Assembly (NCBI GenBank): GCA_025331125.1
Contig: JAOALB010000044.1
Coordinates: 97,250-161,249 of the forward strand
From: Mycogone perniciosa
Taxonomy: Eukaryota; Ascomycota; Sordariomycetes; Hypocreales; Hypocreaceae
Direction of reading: 5' to 3'
Length of the DNA stretch: 64,000 nucleotides
Of this stretch, positions 12,665 through 23,781 are shown in pieces. The stretch's first letter is position 1. Each line of letters opens with the position of its first letter. Both the position numbers and the translations under genes were made by a program. The notes under the pieces are model-generated. The model was not told the origin of the DNA and ran no database searches. It saw only the letters and a list, made by a program, of their open reading frames with translations.

Positions 12665-14419
12665 ATGGCGGACGCAGCCGAAAAGGAGCGCCAGGAGAAG
12701 ATTGCCGCTGCGAAGAAGCGCGTAAGCAGAGGTTCCACCTTGGCTAGGGCTGCCCTTCCAGCTTGTACTAACCCAGGTCTCCTCCAGGTCGAGCAATTGA
12801 AGAAGAAGAATAAGAAGAAGGGGTCTTCAAGCAAAAAGGAAGAGACAAAGGAAGAAACCACAGATGCTCCCGCTCCCGACACCGTTGAGGAAACTCCAGA
12901 TCAACCCGAAGAGACGGACAAGCCCGAAGATAACATCGAGGATAAGGCCGAGGAGTTATCGCCATTCGAAACCCCATCTCTTGCGCAACAGTCGAAACTG
13001 AGATCTACATCATTCCGTGCTGCCTCTGGTTCTGGCCCAGGTGCTCTCTCCCCAGTACCTTTCAGCCCCGACGGCGATACCGCGCCGGACATTTACAGAA
13101 AGCATGTTGCTAGGATAGAGGAACTGGAGAAGGAGAACAAGCGCCTGGCTAAAGAATCAACGGACCTAGAGAAGCGATGGCAGAAGGCCGAGGAAGAATT
13201 GGCCGACCTTCGTGAGGCTGATGGCGATGACGCCTCAGGCAAGGGAGACAGGGATGATCAAACAGAGAAGCTGGTACATCAGGGCATCGTTGTCGCTCTT
13301 GCAAGTATTGATTAACTAACACCGCCATAGGAGAGTGAAATTGCTTCCTTGCAGCGCCAGAACGCCCAGCTCCAACAGCAAGTTTCGCGAGGTTCTGGCC
13401 ACCGTCCCTCAGTGTCTATGGCCTCACCTCCTCCCGGGCTTCAGGCAGAACTCGACGCCAAATCAGCCACCATCGAGTCTATGGAAATCGAAATCTCCAA
13501 GCTGAAAGCTCGTGTTGAGCGCCAGGAGAGCGGTGCGTCTTCAGAAAAGGAACAGATTATCGCACTAGAGGACAAAGTTGCCCGCGCAGAGGCTGCAGCA
13601 GGCAAGGCCCAGCGTGAGTTGCAAGATCTGAAGCGTAACCTTGAACGTACGACAGAAAAGGCTATACGCGAGGATAGCGAACGGACGAGTGCAGAGACTC
13701 GGGCCAAGACTTTGGAACATGACCTAGAAGAGGTGACAAGTGCAAAGGACGAGCTGGAGAAGAAGGTTGAGGGGCTTGAGAAGAAAGTCACCACATTAAC
13801 CACTCTACACAAAGAACAGGACGCACGATCTCAAACCCTGAGGAGAGAGAAGGAAAAGGCCGAAAAGGACTCCATGGAATTACGGGCAAAGGTTGAAAAA
13901 CTGGAGAACGAAAATATCAAACTCCGGAGTCGCAGGTCTGCGGATGGCGGTGGTGGGCTTGATGATGAAGGCGTGGACGAGCTTGAAAATGAAGAGAGAC
14001 TTAAGCTGGAGAAGAAGATTCGCAGTCTTGAAGCCGAAAACCACGAGCTTCGTAGCGGAGCCTGGATTGAGAAGCGTCGCGAGATGGAGGCAACGAGTCC
14101 CGCCTTCCACGACGTGGACCTCTCTGGTGGCAGCATCCCCCCGCCTCACAAGAAGGGTTCTACTGGCGGTATTGGCGACTTAATCGCCCATGGCCTGAAT
14201 GCTCTGGCTGGAGGTGGTGATGAGGAGTTCCTGGAAGATGACGACATGGAATTCGACGAGGACGCCTTCCGGAAGGCGCATGAGGAGGAGTCGAAGAGGC
14301 GTCTTGAGAGGATCAAGGAGATTAAGAGGTCACTCAAACACTGGGAAGGCTGGAGGCTGGATATTGTCGATACACGAAGGGGCGGAGGGGAAGGCATTGG
14401 GGAGATTTTTGAGATTTAG
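12665..14419 (+). CDS. golgin-like coiled-coil protein
   Basis: Exons 12665-12721, 12788-13273 and 13331-14419 give 543 residues. Start MADAAEKERQEK is followed by a basic segment (KKRVEQLKKKNKKKG), an acidic Pro/Glu-rich linker, and then about 350 residues of near-continuous coiled coil (for example RIEELEKENKRLAKE and KVEKLENENIKL). A Gly-rich and acidic tail follows (GGIGDLIAHGLNALAGGGDEE...). This layout resembles fungal golgin or 'M-protein repeat' proteins that tether Golgi membranes, but I do not see a definite GRIP or GRAB domain. Intron 1 is 66 nt, a multiple of three and free of stops, so retention would insert 22 residues. Coding status is firm; the Golgi role is inferred. Confidence 0.8.
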
Positions 14420-14733
14420 ACATTTTGGTGTATGGGAAATGATTATGATACCAAGATCAGATCAACCTAGTGAACAGGAACGGGTTCATGATCGAGTCAC
14501 CTTATACCACGTGTCCATTACTAGAATATTGTACTGGGATTGGAGGCTCAGGCCGACCCTCACTGGTCGCATCAAGACAGTCTAAGCTGGTCGGCCCGGC
14601 ATTATCAACACAGCCCTCAAGTCTGGAGACATAATTGATATGCGGGGAAGATTGAGCTCCAACTTACACATCATCCTTGATTACTGCACAAAACTCCGAC
14701 TGTTCACCGAGAGAGAACACAGTAATACAAACA
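14420..14733. other. short intergenic spacer
   Basis: 3' flank of the coiled-coil gene and 5' flank of the dehydrogenase gene on the same strand. Nothing else is seen. Confidence 0.5.
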
Positions 14734-15543
14734 ATGGCATCAGCAAGCGGAGCCGGAGCGGCAAGGACGTTCCTCATCGCCGGAGCCGGGCGGGGTATCG
14801 GTCGGGGCCTCTCTCGGATCCTCCTCCAAACCGGACACCGGGTCTTTTTGCTCGACAACAACAAAACGGAATTAGACCACACGGCCGGACTATTGTCCAA
14901 GACCCACGAGCGCGGAAAGGACTTTGATACGGCCCTATGTGATCTCCGACAGCCGCGCGATATCAAGGCGGCTGCGGAGCAGGCAGATAAGCTGTTCGCG
15001 AGCCGGCTTGACTGTTTGGTTAACAATGCCGCATATACGGGCGGCGTGGGCGGCACTTCGCTGGCGGATATGACGCTTGAGGAGTGGAATAAGAGCATCG
15101 AGACGAACCTGACAGGGCCGATGCTCATGACGCAGGCGTGTCTAGGCATGTTGCGTGCAGCAAGGGGCTGTGTCATTCACGTCTCCTCCACACGAGCACG
15201 GATGAGCGAGCCAGACAACGAGGCATACTCTGCGACCAAAGCTGGGCTTTTGGGCCTGATGCAGAGCATGGCGGTGTCTCTGGCGCGGGACGGGATCCGG
15301 GTGAGTGCAGTGCTGCCGGGGTGGATTTATGTGATGGATGAGAGCCGGGAGGCGGATGAGAGCGGAGTGAAGTGGGAGGAAGGGCTGAGCGAGGCGGACA
15401 TGAGGTGGCAGTTGACGGGACGGGTGGGAAAGGTCGAGGATGTGGCCAAGGCGGTGGTTTATTTGGCTGAGAATGAGGGCGTGACGGGGGTGGAAATGGT
15501 AGTGGATGGAGGAGTCACGAGGAAGATGGTGTATCCGGAGTGA
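14734..15543 (+). CDS. short-chain dehydrogenase/reductase (classical SDR)
   Basis: Intronless, 269 residues. It is an NAD(P)(H)-dependent oxidoreductase with a single Rossmann domain. Diagnostic motifs are all present: the cofactor loop GAGRGIG (17-23), NNAA (97-100), catalytic Ser151/152, Tyr165 and Lys169 in YSATK, and a C-terminal VVDGG. D41 in LLDNN after the second beta strand suggests NAD preference, which is inference. The length is normal for the family. I chose the start at 14734 (ACAATGGC); an upstream in-frame ATG at 14677 would add 19 residues that are not SDR-like. Substrate is unknown; close bacterial-type relatives oxidise sugars, polyols or steroids. No neighbouring gene hints at a pathway. 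Confidence 0.92.
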   Translation: MASASGAGAARTFLIAGAGRGIGRGLSRILLQTGHRVFLLDNNKTELDHTAGLLSKTHERGKDFDTALCDLRQPRDIKAAAEQADKLFASRLDCLVNNAAYTGGVGGTSLADMTLEEWNKSIETNLTGPMLMTQACLGMLRAARGCVIHVSSTRARMSEPDNEAYSATKAGLLGLMQSMAVSLARDGIRVSAVLPGWIYVMDESREADESGVKWEEGLSEADMRWQLTGRVGKVEDVAKAVVYLAENEGVTGVEMVVDGGVTRKMVYPE

Positions 15544-17188
15544 GGAGGATGTTCATTTCCTATGGTCTGCCATGTGACTGATGGCAAGCTGGATATGCAT
15601 TTGAGATGGGCACATGTTGCAGAGTTGATGTGCCTACGAAGCACACCATCAAAAGACATCACTGTATTGAATCGTCACGAGACGGAGGGGGACTTGTGTT
15701 GACATCCTCGACTGCTCTATGGATTTCAGGTGTAACCATCCCTAGGCTTCTCCAACCAACCTCCAACCTCTCAGCCGTGGCGTGTGAGTTGCCCCTGCAT
15801 AAATAGAGGAGGTAGGGACAGCAATGCCATTGGCAGGGATTGGAAGTTGCTCCAAATTGGCAATGGATTGCTAATACTTCCTGGACATACGAAGTATATC
15901 AGTGGTCCTTTTCAATTTCGCCTTGTCCGGCTGAACGAGCATCGTGACTTGTCTCGAAAGCAGCTGATTTTACCCCCTCCGCTATCGCCCATCGTCAGAG
16001 ACGCAGAGCGTAGTAATACCAAGCTGTTACTGCGTCAAGTTACTAATTGCGGGCATCTTCCTTGTCCTTTTCCTGCATAGCCATCTCTTCTTTTGGGATT
16101 GGTGGCTCGTTGATATGCAGTGATGTGGGGGGTTGGACATTTGACAAGGGAGGCTCGCACTAGAATCTGCAAAAAAAGACGCAATGACTTATACGAGTAC
16201 ATAGCTATAAGGGTAGTATTACGGAGTGTTCGCGGGAATAACAGCTACGGGTAATAATGGCTTTACGACATCGCTACTTCTGATATGACATGTTGCTCCG
16301 TCGTCGGCGGTCCAACTAATAGTACTCCGTAGATAATACTGTATTCTTTCCCCTGGGCCGGACCCGAGATATTTATGTACGTTTTCTTTCTCTGTCCTTG
16401 ATCTATAACCTGCATTGACTTGCACTATTACAGCTACAGCTACAGCTACAGGTATGTGTATTGGTGCTTGAGATCTCCGAGGGCGTCATTGCCGTTGCCA
16501 TTGCCATTGTCGTGGTTCTGGTGCTGCAATAACAGCCACATTGATCTCACCATTTCAGTCTCTCCGATATCCTCCATTCCGTCATCGGCCCATATCTGAT
16601 GCTACGACGGAGCACTTGGTAGCTACACACTGTACACTCTTGGATCAGATTTCACATCTTTTTTCTTTTCTTTTCTTTTCTTTTCTCTTCTCTTCTCTTC
16701 TCTTCTCTTCTCTTCTCTTCTCTTCTCTTCTCAACATTGTTTCCCTACCATCTCCATTCTTGGCTATTCTTACTGATCCAATTCCTTCTCCAGAAGCCGC
16801 ACCGCACCTCCTTAACGGTTGTGCTACTCCGTAGTTACTACAGATAATATTCGATCTCCGTTCGGCTCGGCTCAATCTACCCCGCCTTCTCCGAGGCTGC
16901 ATCTCTCCTGCACCCCACCCACACAATCACCTCTCTCGGCCAATCCTCCTCCTCCTCCGACTGAGCTTCTCTAGGCGCAGGCGGCTTAGCAGAAGCACGG
17001 GAGCGCAACGACTATTCCACGGGCTGCCGAATCTTGAGCCTCGGGAAAAGACGAGTCCTGTGTCTGGAGCCCCGGAAACTGCACGCCGCACCCGCAGTGG
17101 TAGCCGCATCCGTGCCGCATAATCGCATCTTATACTACTGGATAGTGGACAGCGGACAGCATATACATACAGACAGACCACATCCACG
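15544..17188. other. intergenic, promoter region of isocitrate dehydrogenase gene
   Basis: About 1.6 kb. It contains a repeated CTACAG tract (16431-16451), a long C/T microsatellite (16657-16733), CGGAGTA motifs at 16213, 16322 and 16826, and C-rich sequence close to the IDH start. No gene is seen. Confidence 0.5.
16657..16733 (+). repeat. polypyrimidine microsatellite (TTTTC)n(TTCTC)n
   Basis: A run of TTTTC pentamers changes abruptly into TCTTC pentamers, about 77 nt with no purines. It ends about 455 nt upstream of the IDH start on the coding strand. CT-rich tracts are common in fungal promoters. Confidence 0.9.
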
Positions 17189-18693
17189 ATGTTGAACTCG
17201 GCCCCCAGACTCCTCTCCTCTTTGCCCCTCCGCCGAGTTGCTGCTCGTCCCGCGCCGTTCCGCCTCGCCCCCTTCGGTGCTGTTCAGACCCTCTCGATCG
17301 CCGCTCTGTCCGCCCGCAACATGGCTACCTCTTCGCGCAAGATCCAGGTCAAGAACCCTGTCGTCGAGCTCGATGGCGATGAGATGACCCGCATCATCTG
17401 GAAGAGCATCAAGGACAGGTTCATCTTCCCGTACCTCAACATCGACCTCAAGTACTACGACCTGGGTCTCGAGTACCGTGATGAGACCAATGACCAGGTC
17501 ACCCTGGACGCCGCTGAGGCCATCAAGAAGTACTCCGTTGGCGTCAAGTGCGCCACCATCACCCCGGATGAGGCCCGCGTCAAGGAATTCAACCTGAAGC
17601 AGAGTAAGTTTGACAGAAACGTCCCCAGATCCTGGCCATGCTCCTCAAATTCTGACTTGCTTGTGAAACCAGTGTGGCTGTCCCCTAACGGCACCATCCG
17701 TAATGCCCTTGGCGGCACCGTCTTCCGTGAGCCCATCGTCATCCCCCGCATCCCCCGCCTCGTTCCCGGCTGGAAGAAGCCCATCATCATTGGACGCCAC
17801 GCCTTTGGCGATCAGTACCGCGCCAAGGACCGAGTTATCCCCGGCCCCGGCAAGCTGACCGTGGTCTACACTCCGGAGGGCGGCCAACCTGAGGAGGTTG
17901 AGGTCTTCCAGTTCAAGAATGGCGGTGGCGTTGCTCAGACCCAGTACAACACCGATGAGTCCATCACCGGCTTTGCTCATGCCTCTTTTAAGCTCGCCCT
18001 CGCCAAGGGCTTGCCCCTGTACATGAGCACTAAGAACACTATCCTCAAGAAGTACGATGGCCGCTTCAAGGACATCTTCCAGGAGCTGTACGATGCCCAG
18101 TACCAGAAGGAATTCGAAGCCAAGGGCATCTGGTACGAGCACCGTCTCATCGATGACATGGTTGCTCAGATGATCAAGAGCACCGGTGGCTACATCATGG
18201 CTCTGAAGAGTGAGTCTCTTTTTCCTTTCCACTTCACACAGCAACAGCTAACCCCCCTTTCTTTACAGACTACGATGGTGACGTCCAGTCCGACATTGTC
18301 GCCCAGGGCTTTGGCTCCCTCGGCCTTATGACCTCCGTCCTTATCACCCCCGATGGCAAGACCTTCGAGTCTGAAGCCGCCCACGGCACCGTCACCCGCC
18401 ACTACCGCGAGCACCAAAAGGGCCGCGAGACGTCCACAAACCCCATTGCCTCCATCTTCGCCTGGACCCGTGGCCTCATCCAGCGCGGTAAGCTCGACAA
18501 CACTCCCGAGCTGGTTGCCTTTGCCGAGAGCCTTGAGAAGGCTTGCATTGACACCGTTGACACTGATGGTATCATGACCAAGGATCTTGCCCTGGCTTGT
18601 GGCAAGACCGCCCGCGAGGACTATGTCACCACCAATGAGTACCTCGATGCTGTTGAGAGGCGATTGAAGTCGACCCTCAAGGAGAAGCTGTAA
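17189..18693 (+). CDS. IDP1: NADP-dependent isocitrate dehydrogenase, mitochondrial form
   Basis: Converts isocitrate to 2-oxoglutarate with reduction of NADP+. Exons 17189-17603, 17673-18209 and 18269-18693 give 458 residues, normal for the dimeric eukaryotic enzyme. The first 44 residues are Arg, Ser and Leu rich without acidic residues, as in a mitochondrial presequence. Family motifs include ELDGDEMTR, the substrate loop LSPNGTIRN, NYDGDVQSD (metal-binding Asp) and EAAHGTVTRHY. A second in-frame ATG at 17321 (Met45, NMATSSRKI) begins the mature-like enzyme and could give a cytosolic form by a shorter transcript, as known for some fungal orthologues. The C-terminus is KEKL, which is not a canonical peroxisomal PTS1 tripeptide. 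Confidence 0.97.
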
Positions 18694-19629
18694 ACGGGGC
18701 TCGGCATGATTAAGATAGAGATATCTGGCCACTGGGCCATGACACACGTCTCAAGACCCCGGTCGCGGTGGGAACACGGGCAATCCCAGTTCAGCCAGGC
18801 CAGGGTTTTACGCGCGCAGATTATGCATATTGCTTGGTTATCATGTTGGGGTAATCTCCCTCATCCACCTTTCCCTCCACCGCTTCGCAAAGAGGAGGAA
18901 AAAGGATCCCTGGACGACAGCTATGTCTGCTTCCAAGCATGGATAGATAGAAACAAAGAGGGGTTGTTAAAAGAGCGGATACAAGGATGGCAAGGGATGC
19001 TATGTATACCACACATGTAGATACCATTTGTAGACTTGCCTGCCATCCTAGAAATGCAAAACAAAAAACACCATCAACGCAGCAGTCCTTTGGAAGTCTC
19101 CGTGTAAACAATCCTTCGGTTCTTCATACAAGTGAGGACAACATCTCGATCAGTCAAACCCCTTGTTATTTTGTTGTATTACCAACATAAGTCAATCAAT
19201 ACATGTCTTCCCTGCATTCACAAACATCTATTCCCAACCGCGCACAGGAAGTCATTTTCGTCCTACCGCCTTCCCCCATTGCCCCCCTTGCCAAAAATAA
19301 ATGCCGGATAAAACGCCATTGTGTCTGACTCTCGTCGTCCCGTGCGGTGTGCTTAGGAGGGTGGTACCTAGTAGTAAAGGCCTTCAAGTGTGCACTCGAG
19401 ACGAACAAAACAAGAAGAAAAATAGGGGAAAAAAAAGAACACAAAGAGGGAGAAAGCAAGAAAACAAGATAGAATACAAGATGAAGTCTGCTCGCAAAAT
19501 CAAGCAGAATGGTTCCCCCCTTTTCAAATGAATGCCCACTCCAAATAGAGTCCAGCAATATTGAAATGGTAGTAAGAGCAAAAGGAAACGTCAACGCGAG
19601 AAAATCTATCTCCAGAAGCTGGGGTAGTT
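18694..19629. other. convergent 3' intergenic region
   Basis: 3' flanks of the IDH gene (+) and the Iec3 gene (-). It has an A/G-rich run at 19400-19470. No gene is seen. Confidence 0.5.
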
Positions 19630-20751
19630 TTAATCGTCATGGCTCGCCGCAGCCACCTCCTTCTTGGACTTGCGCGCGGTAGGTGTGCCTTCAATATCAC
19701 TCTTGCGCTTCTTCTTCGTTGGTCGGGTGGAAGACCCTCTGGGCTTGTAGCCCGTGTCCTCGTCCCTCTTTCGCTTGCCGCGAGCAACGGGCGTTGCGCC
19801 AAAGTCCGGGTCGTCATCCATGCTGGCGTCCCAGTCACCACGGTCCGCGGCGATGGCAGCCGAGGTGACCTTGACTGCGGTGCTGTTTCTTTTACCCCTG
19901 GCGCTGGCCTTGTTACCACCACGCTCGCCCTTCGCGCCACCACGCGGCCTACGTGCATTGGTGTGACTGCCACCACCTGCACCAGCTCCAGGGCCATCGC
20001 CATCCTCGCCGTCAGCGTGCTCTCCATCCTGAAGGAAGATCTTGGGGGCGTGCTTGCGCAGCCAGTTTGTCACACTGGTAGGGTTCTTCAATTGAGGATT
20101 TGACGGCGGGTGGTTACTGGGGTGGGCGAGGGGGGCAAGTGTCGGTGGATGCGTGTCTGGGTCGATGCCGGCGTCGAGGAGATAGATGTAATCATCAATG
20201 TCGTCGGCAGAGAGGAAGTTTGCAGGATGAGATTCGCCGTCGGGGGTTATCAGATCGCCGATGCAGGAGAGACCTAATTCCTTTGCGGACCTGTAGGACG
20301 AATGCGGCACGTCGTCGAGCATCTGTTCGAGTCTCTTGATGGCCATCTCCTTGTGAAGCGCATATTCGCGGTCGATGGGGAGGCAGGGAGCCTTGCCGTT
20401 TGTAGGAGGCTTCAGGGACAGGTCTATCCGCCGCTCAGGCGGGATCTGGGGAGAGTTATTGACCTCGAGGAGAAGGTCTAATAACCGACTACAAACCATT
20501 GGACCAGGTCAGCGCTCCATTGCAGTGGATGAGAACGAGAGCATGAATGGATGGAGAGGGACCTACTCGTTCTCTACAGCTAGGCGTTTGACGGTAGCGG
20601 CAGCCTTTGCCTCCTGTTTGTGTAGCTCCTCGCACTCGTGCATCTTCTGATCAAAGACAATGCGCATCTTTCGGTACTTCTTCTTCCACGACTTGTAGCC
20701 CGCGGATCGCCGCTCGATGGCGCCGTCGACCTTGGCGGGCGACTCGGCCAT
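19630..20751 (-). CDS. iec3: INO80 chromatin-remodelling complex subunit Iec3-like
   Basis: Minus-strand exons 20567-20751 and 19630-20488 (intron GTAGGT...TAG, 78 nt) encode 347 residues. The N-terminal 80 residues match the fungal Iec3 family: a basic YKSWKKKYRKMR segment, then a helical region EELHKQEAKAAATVKRLAVEN continuing into DRLLDLLLEVN across the intron. This family is a fungal-specific accessory subunit of the INO80 nucleosome remodeller. The middle has conserved-looking LSADDIDDYIYLLDAG; the C-terminal third is Gly/Arg/Lys-rich, with likely nuclear localisation signals (GKRKRDED, PTKKKRKSD). The family assignment rests on my recognition of the N-terminal domain, the nuclear role on family knowledge. 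Confidence 0.85.
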
Positions 20752-21429
20752 GATGACGACGACGGGCTGATGACGATGGGATTTGTATGGTGTTGTCGCG
20801 GTGCGGAGTGATGATTAATGTGATTATTGATGAGATGCGGAGCTGTCGCTGTCTGTGTGCTGTCTGTGTGTTGCGGTCGCGCGCCGTCAAGGAAACAAGG
20901 CTGAATAAAGGAAGGCAAAAAGGGAACGAACGAATCCGGGCTCCGCGTTGCCGTCCCCAATTATTTATTAGGGATGCGAGGCAGATGTGTTCGACGGCAT
21001 CCGGGGAGTCAGTCGGGAAGACGATGGATGATGAAGGTTGAGGAAAGATTAAAGGGCTAAAAAAATATTATGGGGGAGGGAATCAAAGGGGGTTGATGAT
21101 GAGGGACAGGCAGGCGGAGTGGTTTGCGAGGTGCTGCGCTGTGCGGTGCTCTGCCAGCTGACGCTGAAGGCGAGAGGCCGGCTTTGGCGTTTCTCGCTGG
21201 GGGCCGCGCGCGCACTGGTCCACCATCCACGCCCCCCAAAAAAGGTGCCGATGATGGTGCTCCGTTCTGCGGGCGGATGTTTCGCGCGGCTGCAGGTCGC
21301 CGGCGCTGGATCAACTCACTTCCGCGCACTTGCACCTCACAATTACGAAGTACACCTCGCAATTATACAAGATGCTCGTCATATTACCCGCTTCATTTTT
21401 CCTCTTCATCACCATCAGCTATTCCTGTG
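20752..21429. other. intergenic spacer
   Basis: Lies between the start of Iec3 and the end of Sly1, both on the minus strand. It contains GC-rich sequence at 21110-21310 with no supported gene. Confidence 0.5.
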
Positions 21430-23781
21430 CTATGATGCAACCTCCTGGCCCAACCTCTCCAGCTCCTCCTTGATGAAATCTGCCGCATTCACCATCTCCG
21501 TGCTGCCATATACAACCCTCTTTCGTGCCCGGTCTCCCGTTCTGCTCACCCATTCTTGCAGGTTTCCGTATTCCTCCATGCTTCCGCCACCAACCGTAAA
21601 CACTACTGCTTCACTGAATCCTTGGCGCCGCTGCCCAAAGCTCGCTGCTTGGCCCGTCCCTTGTGATCCAGGCAATCCTCCTGGTGCGTTGCCTCCCGCA
21701 CCACCTGAGCGTATGGCGCTCGGCGGCGGCATTGTCCCTCGCGCGTTTGCTGAGCGAGGATCAAAGTATAGGTAGTGCTCCGTCTTGGCAATAGCTGATG
21801 ACGAAGCTGTTGAAGGATCCATAACGGACTCGACAATCTTGGTGACTGTGAGGTCTCGGTCGGCCGGCAGAAAGTTCTTGACTCCGCTAATAAGGGAGTC
21901 AAAGTTCGAAGTCAGGCCAGTTGGAACTCCCGTCTCCTTGAGACGGTCAGTCAACCGAGAAGAAATGGATGAGAATCGGCCAAACAGGTCCGAGGAGGCG
22001 GCTTGCTGGTTCGAATTATTGTTGATCGTGGTCAACTGTGTCATCTTCGTAGTAGCGCGCACCCTGTTGTTCTTTTGTCAGCTATGCCGTAGTCATATGT
22101 TTTGCTTCGCCGACTCACTGTCGAATGTAGGCTAATGATGAGACATCCGCTCCAGCTGCCTCGAGGGCCTTCTCAAACGACTCAAAGTCTGCCCGACCAA
22201 CTTCTTGCTCTGTACTTAGGAACCATATGATAAATAATCGTAGCTTGTCGGTCGGCTCCTTCCCCTTGTTATCGTCTTTAATGATCTCTAGAATCTGTGC
22301 TTTGGTTTGCTTCATGACATTCTCTTCAGTCTGGAAGAAATTATCCAGCTGTCGGTCTTTGATACCTGACAACAGCGCTGCCAAGATGTTCATGTGCATG
22401 TCCAAAATGCTCTTTCGTTCCCGCATCTCCGGCAGCAACGTTATGGCTGCCTTGAGATGTTGGGCGCTGGCGCTGGTGTCATTCTGCAAGTCTTCCAAGC
22501 TCGAGACTCCCGTCGTCCTAGTGATAGCCGCTGTCTCCTCTTTGTATTTGGTCAGTTCAGCATCAATATCCTCTGCCACTTGTGGGAAAGGAACCCCTGC
22601 ATTTTTTAGCCAGAAGAAATCGTTCGCCGTCAAATCATAGCCCTTTTTCGAACTTCCCCTGGCAGGATTGTTTTCGTCAATCGGAGTTTCAATTGTAATC
22701 CGATTCAGCTTCATGGAGAGAACATCGTGAACAAGGGATTGATAGGTCCAGGAATGCGACAACATGGGTATCAAGTCGACATTGCGGTCAAGAAGAATGA
22801 GGACCGGTCTCGAGCTTGCTGTGCCTGCTGCTGTTGATCTAGCGTTGGAGAATAGATTGTCTTTTGAATTGAGTATGTGATCTCTGAGCTTGCGATCAAG
22901 TCGCACCGCGACCATCTCGGCGGCGGCACCTTTTGGACAACGAATGATGGGGATCGAGCCTAAAGAAAACCATTCAGCATTCAACCGCCTCTCGACTCGG
23001 TGCCTTCAGCTTACCCATTGTCACCACGACGCTAAATAGGCCACTGACTATTCTGTCCACCACCGCATCAAGCTCGGCATCGCTTGTTTTCGCGCTGTTC
23101 AATGCCCAATACGTGTGGTCATTTTGCATTCCAAGGCTGAAGAGGTCCGGCTCTGCGACAATGAAGTTCAAGTATTGGTCAAAGAGCTGCGCAATCTTGT
23201 CAGATGTTCCTGCCGTCGCTGTTTCCGTTGCGAAATCTTCCAACAGAACTCGAGGGATGGACGAAAGAAAGTTGATATGGGCGGGAGTGTATAGCCCCTT
23301 TTGTAGGTCGTTGGTGATGGATTGGAGATTTTGCGCATTCGGTTCAAGGAGGTATATGACCGGGACATCCGGTATTGGATGCCTGGTGCTCCCAATATGC
23401 CTGCGCAATATGTGTCAGAGCATCCATTAGACCAAGACCATGGATATACGTAACGAACATGTGCATCGTCACGCCCATCGACCGCAAGTCACTGACGCGC
23501 ATAACACTACTGATAACATCTCTGCCGAGATCGTCAAAGACGAGGACTTTCCAGATGGGGTTTCCTTCAGCGTCTAGAATCGGAGCAACTGGGGCAAGAA
23601 GGCCGTTGGCGTGAGCCTCTTCTGTCTCACTGGACTCGACCGTCTCGTTGAGATTGAGGATCTTCTTGAGAGAAACTGTTGCGCATTGCGTCGTAAGCAT
23701 TTGTCCATTTTCGGTTTTCAAAACTGACCAGATGTACATACATATCTGACGATCCCTCAGGGAACTCCCCTTGGAAGCCAT
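21430..23781 (-). CDS. SLY1: SM-family protein Sly1 (ER-Golgi fusion)
   Basis: Sec1/Munc18-type protein that binds the syntaxin Sed5 and promotes SNARE-dependent fusion between ER and Golgi. Minus-strand exons 23742-23781, 23459-23675, 23015-23400, 22119-22959 and 21430-22063 give 705 residues, close to the usual length. Typical stretches are FSLKKILNLNE at the start, KVLVFDDLGRDVIS, PIPDVPVIYLLEPN, RPVLILLDRNVDL, KLRLFIIWFL and a C-terminal FTVGGGSMEEYGNLQEW. The donor of intron 2 is ambiguous: GTTCGT at 23458 gives MHMHIGS, the usual length in relatives, whereas GTATAT nine bases downstream on the minus strand would add three residues in frame. Phase is preserved at all four introns (66, 58, 55 and 55 nt). 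Confidence 0.95.

Noticed and set aside
17645..18244. 199-codon frame antisense to isocitrate dehydrogenase
   Set aside because: It mirrors a highly biased coding exon and is a by-product of its codon usage.
21600..21780. Antisense and + frames over the Sly1 C-terminus
   Set aside because: The minus-strand exons match the SM family throughout; the others have no similarity I recognise.
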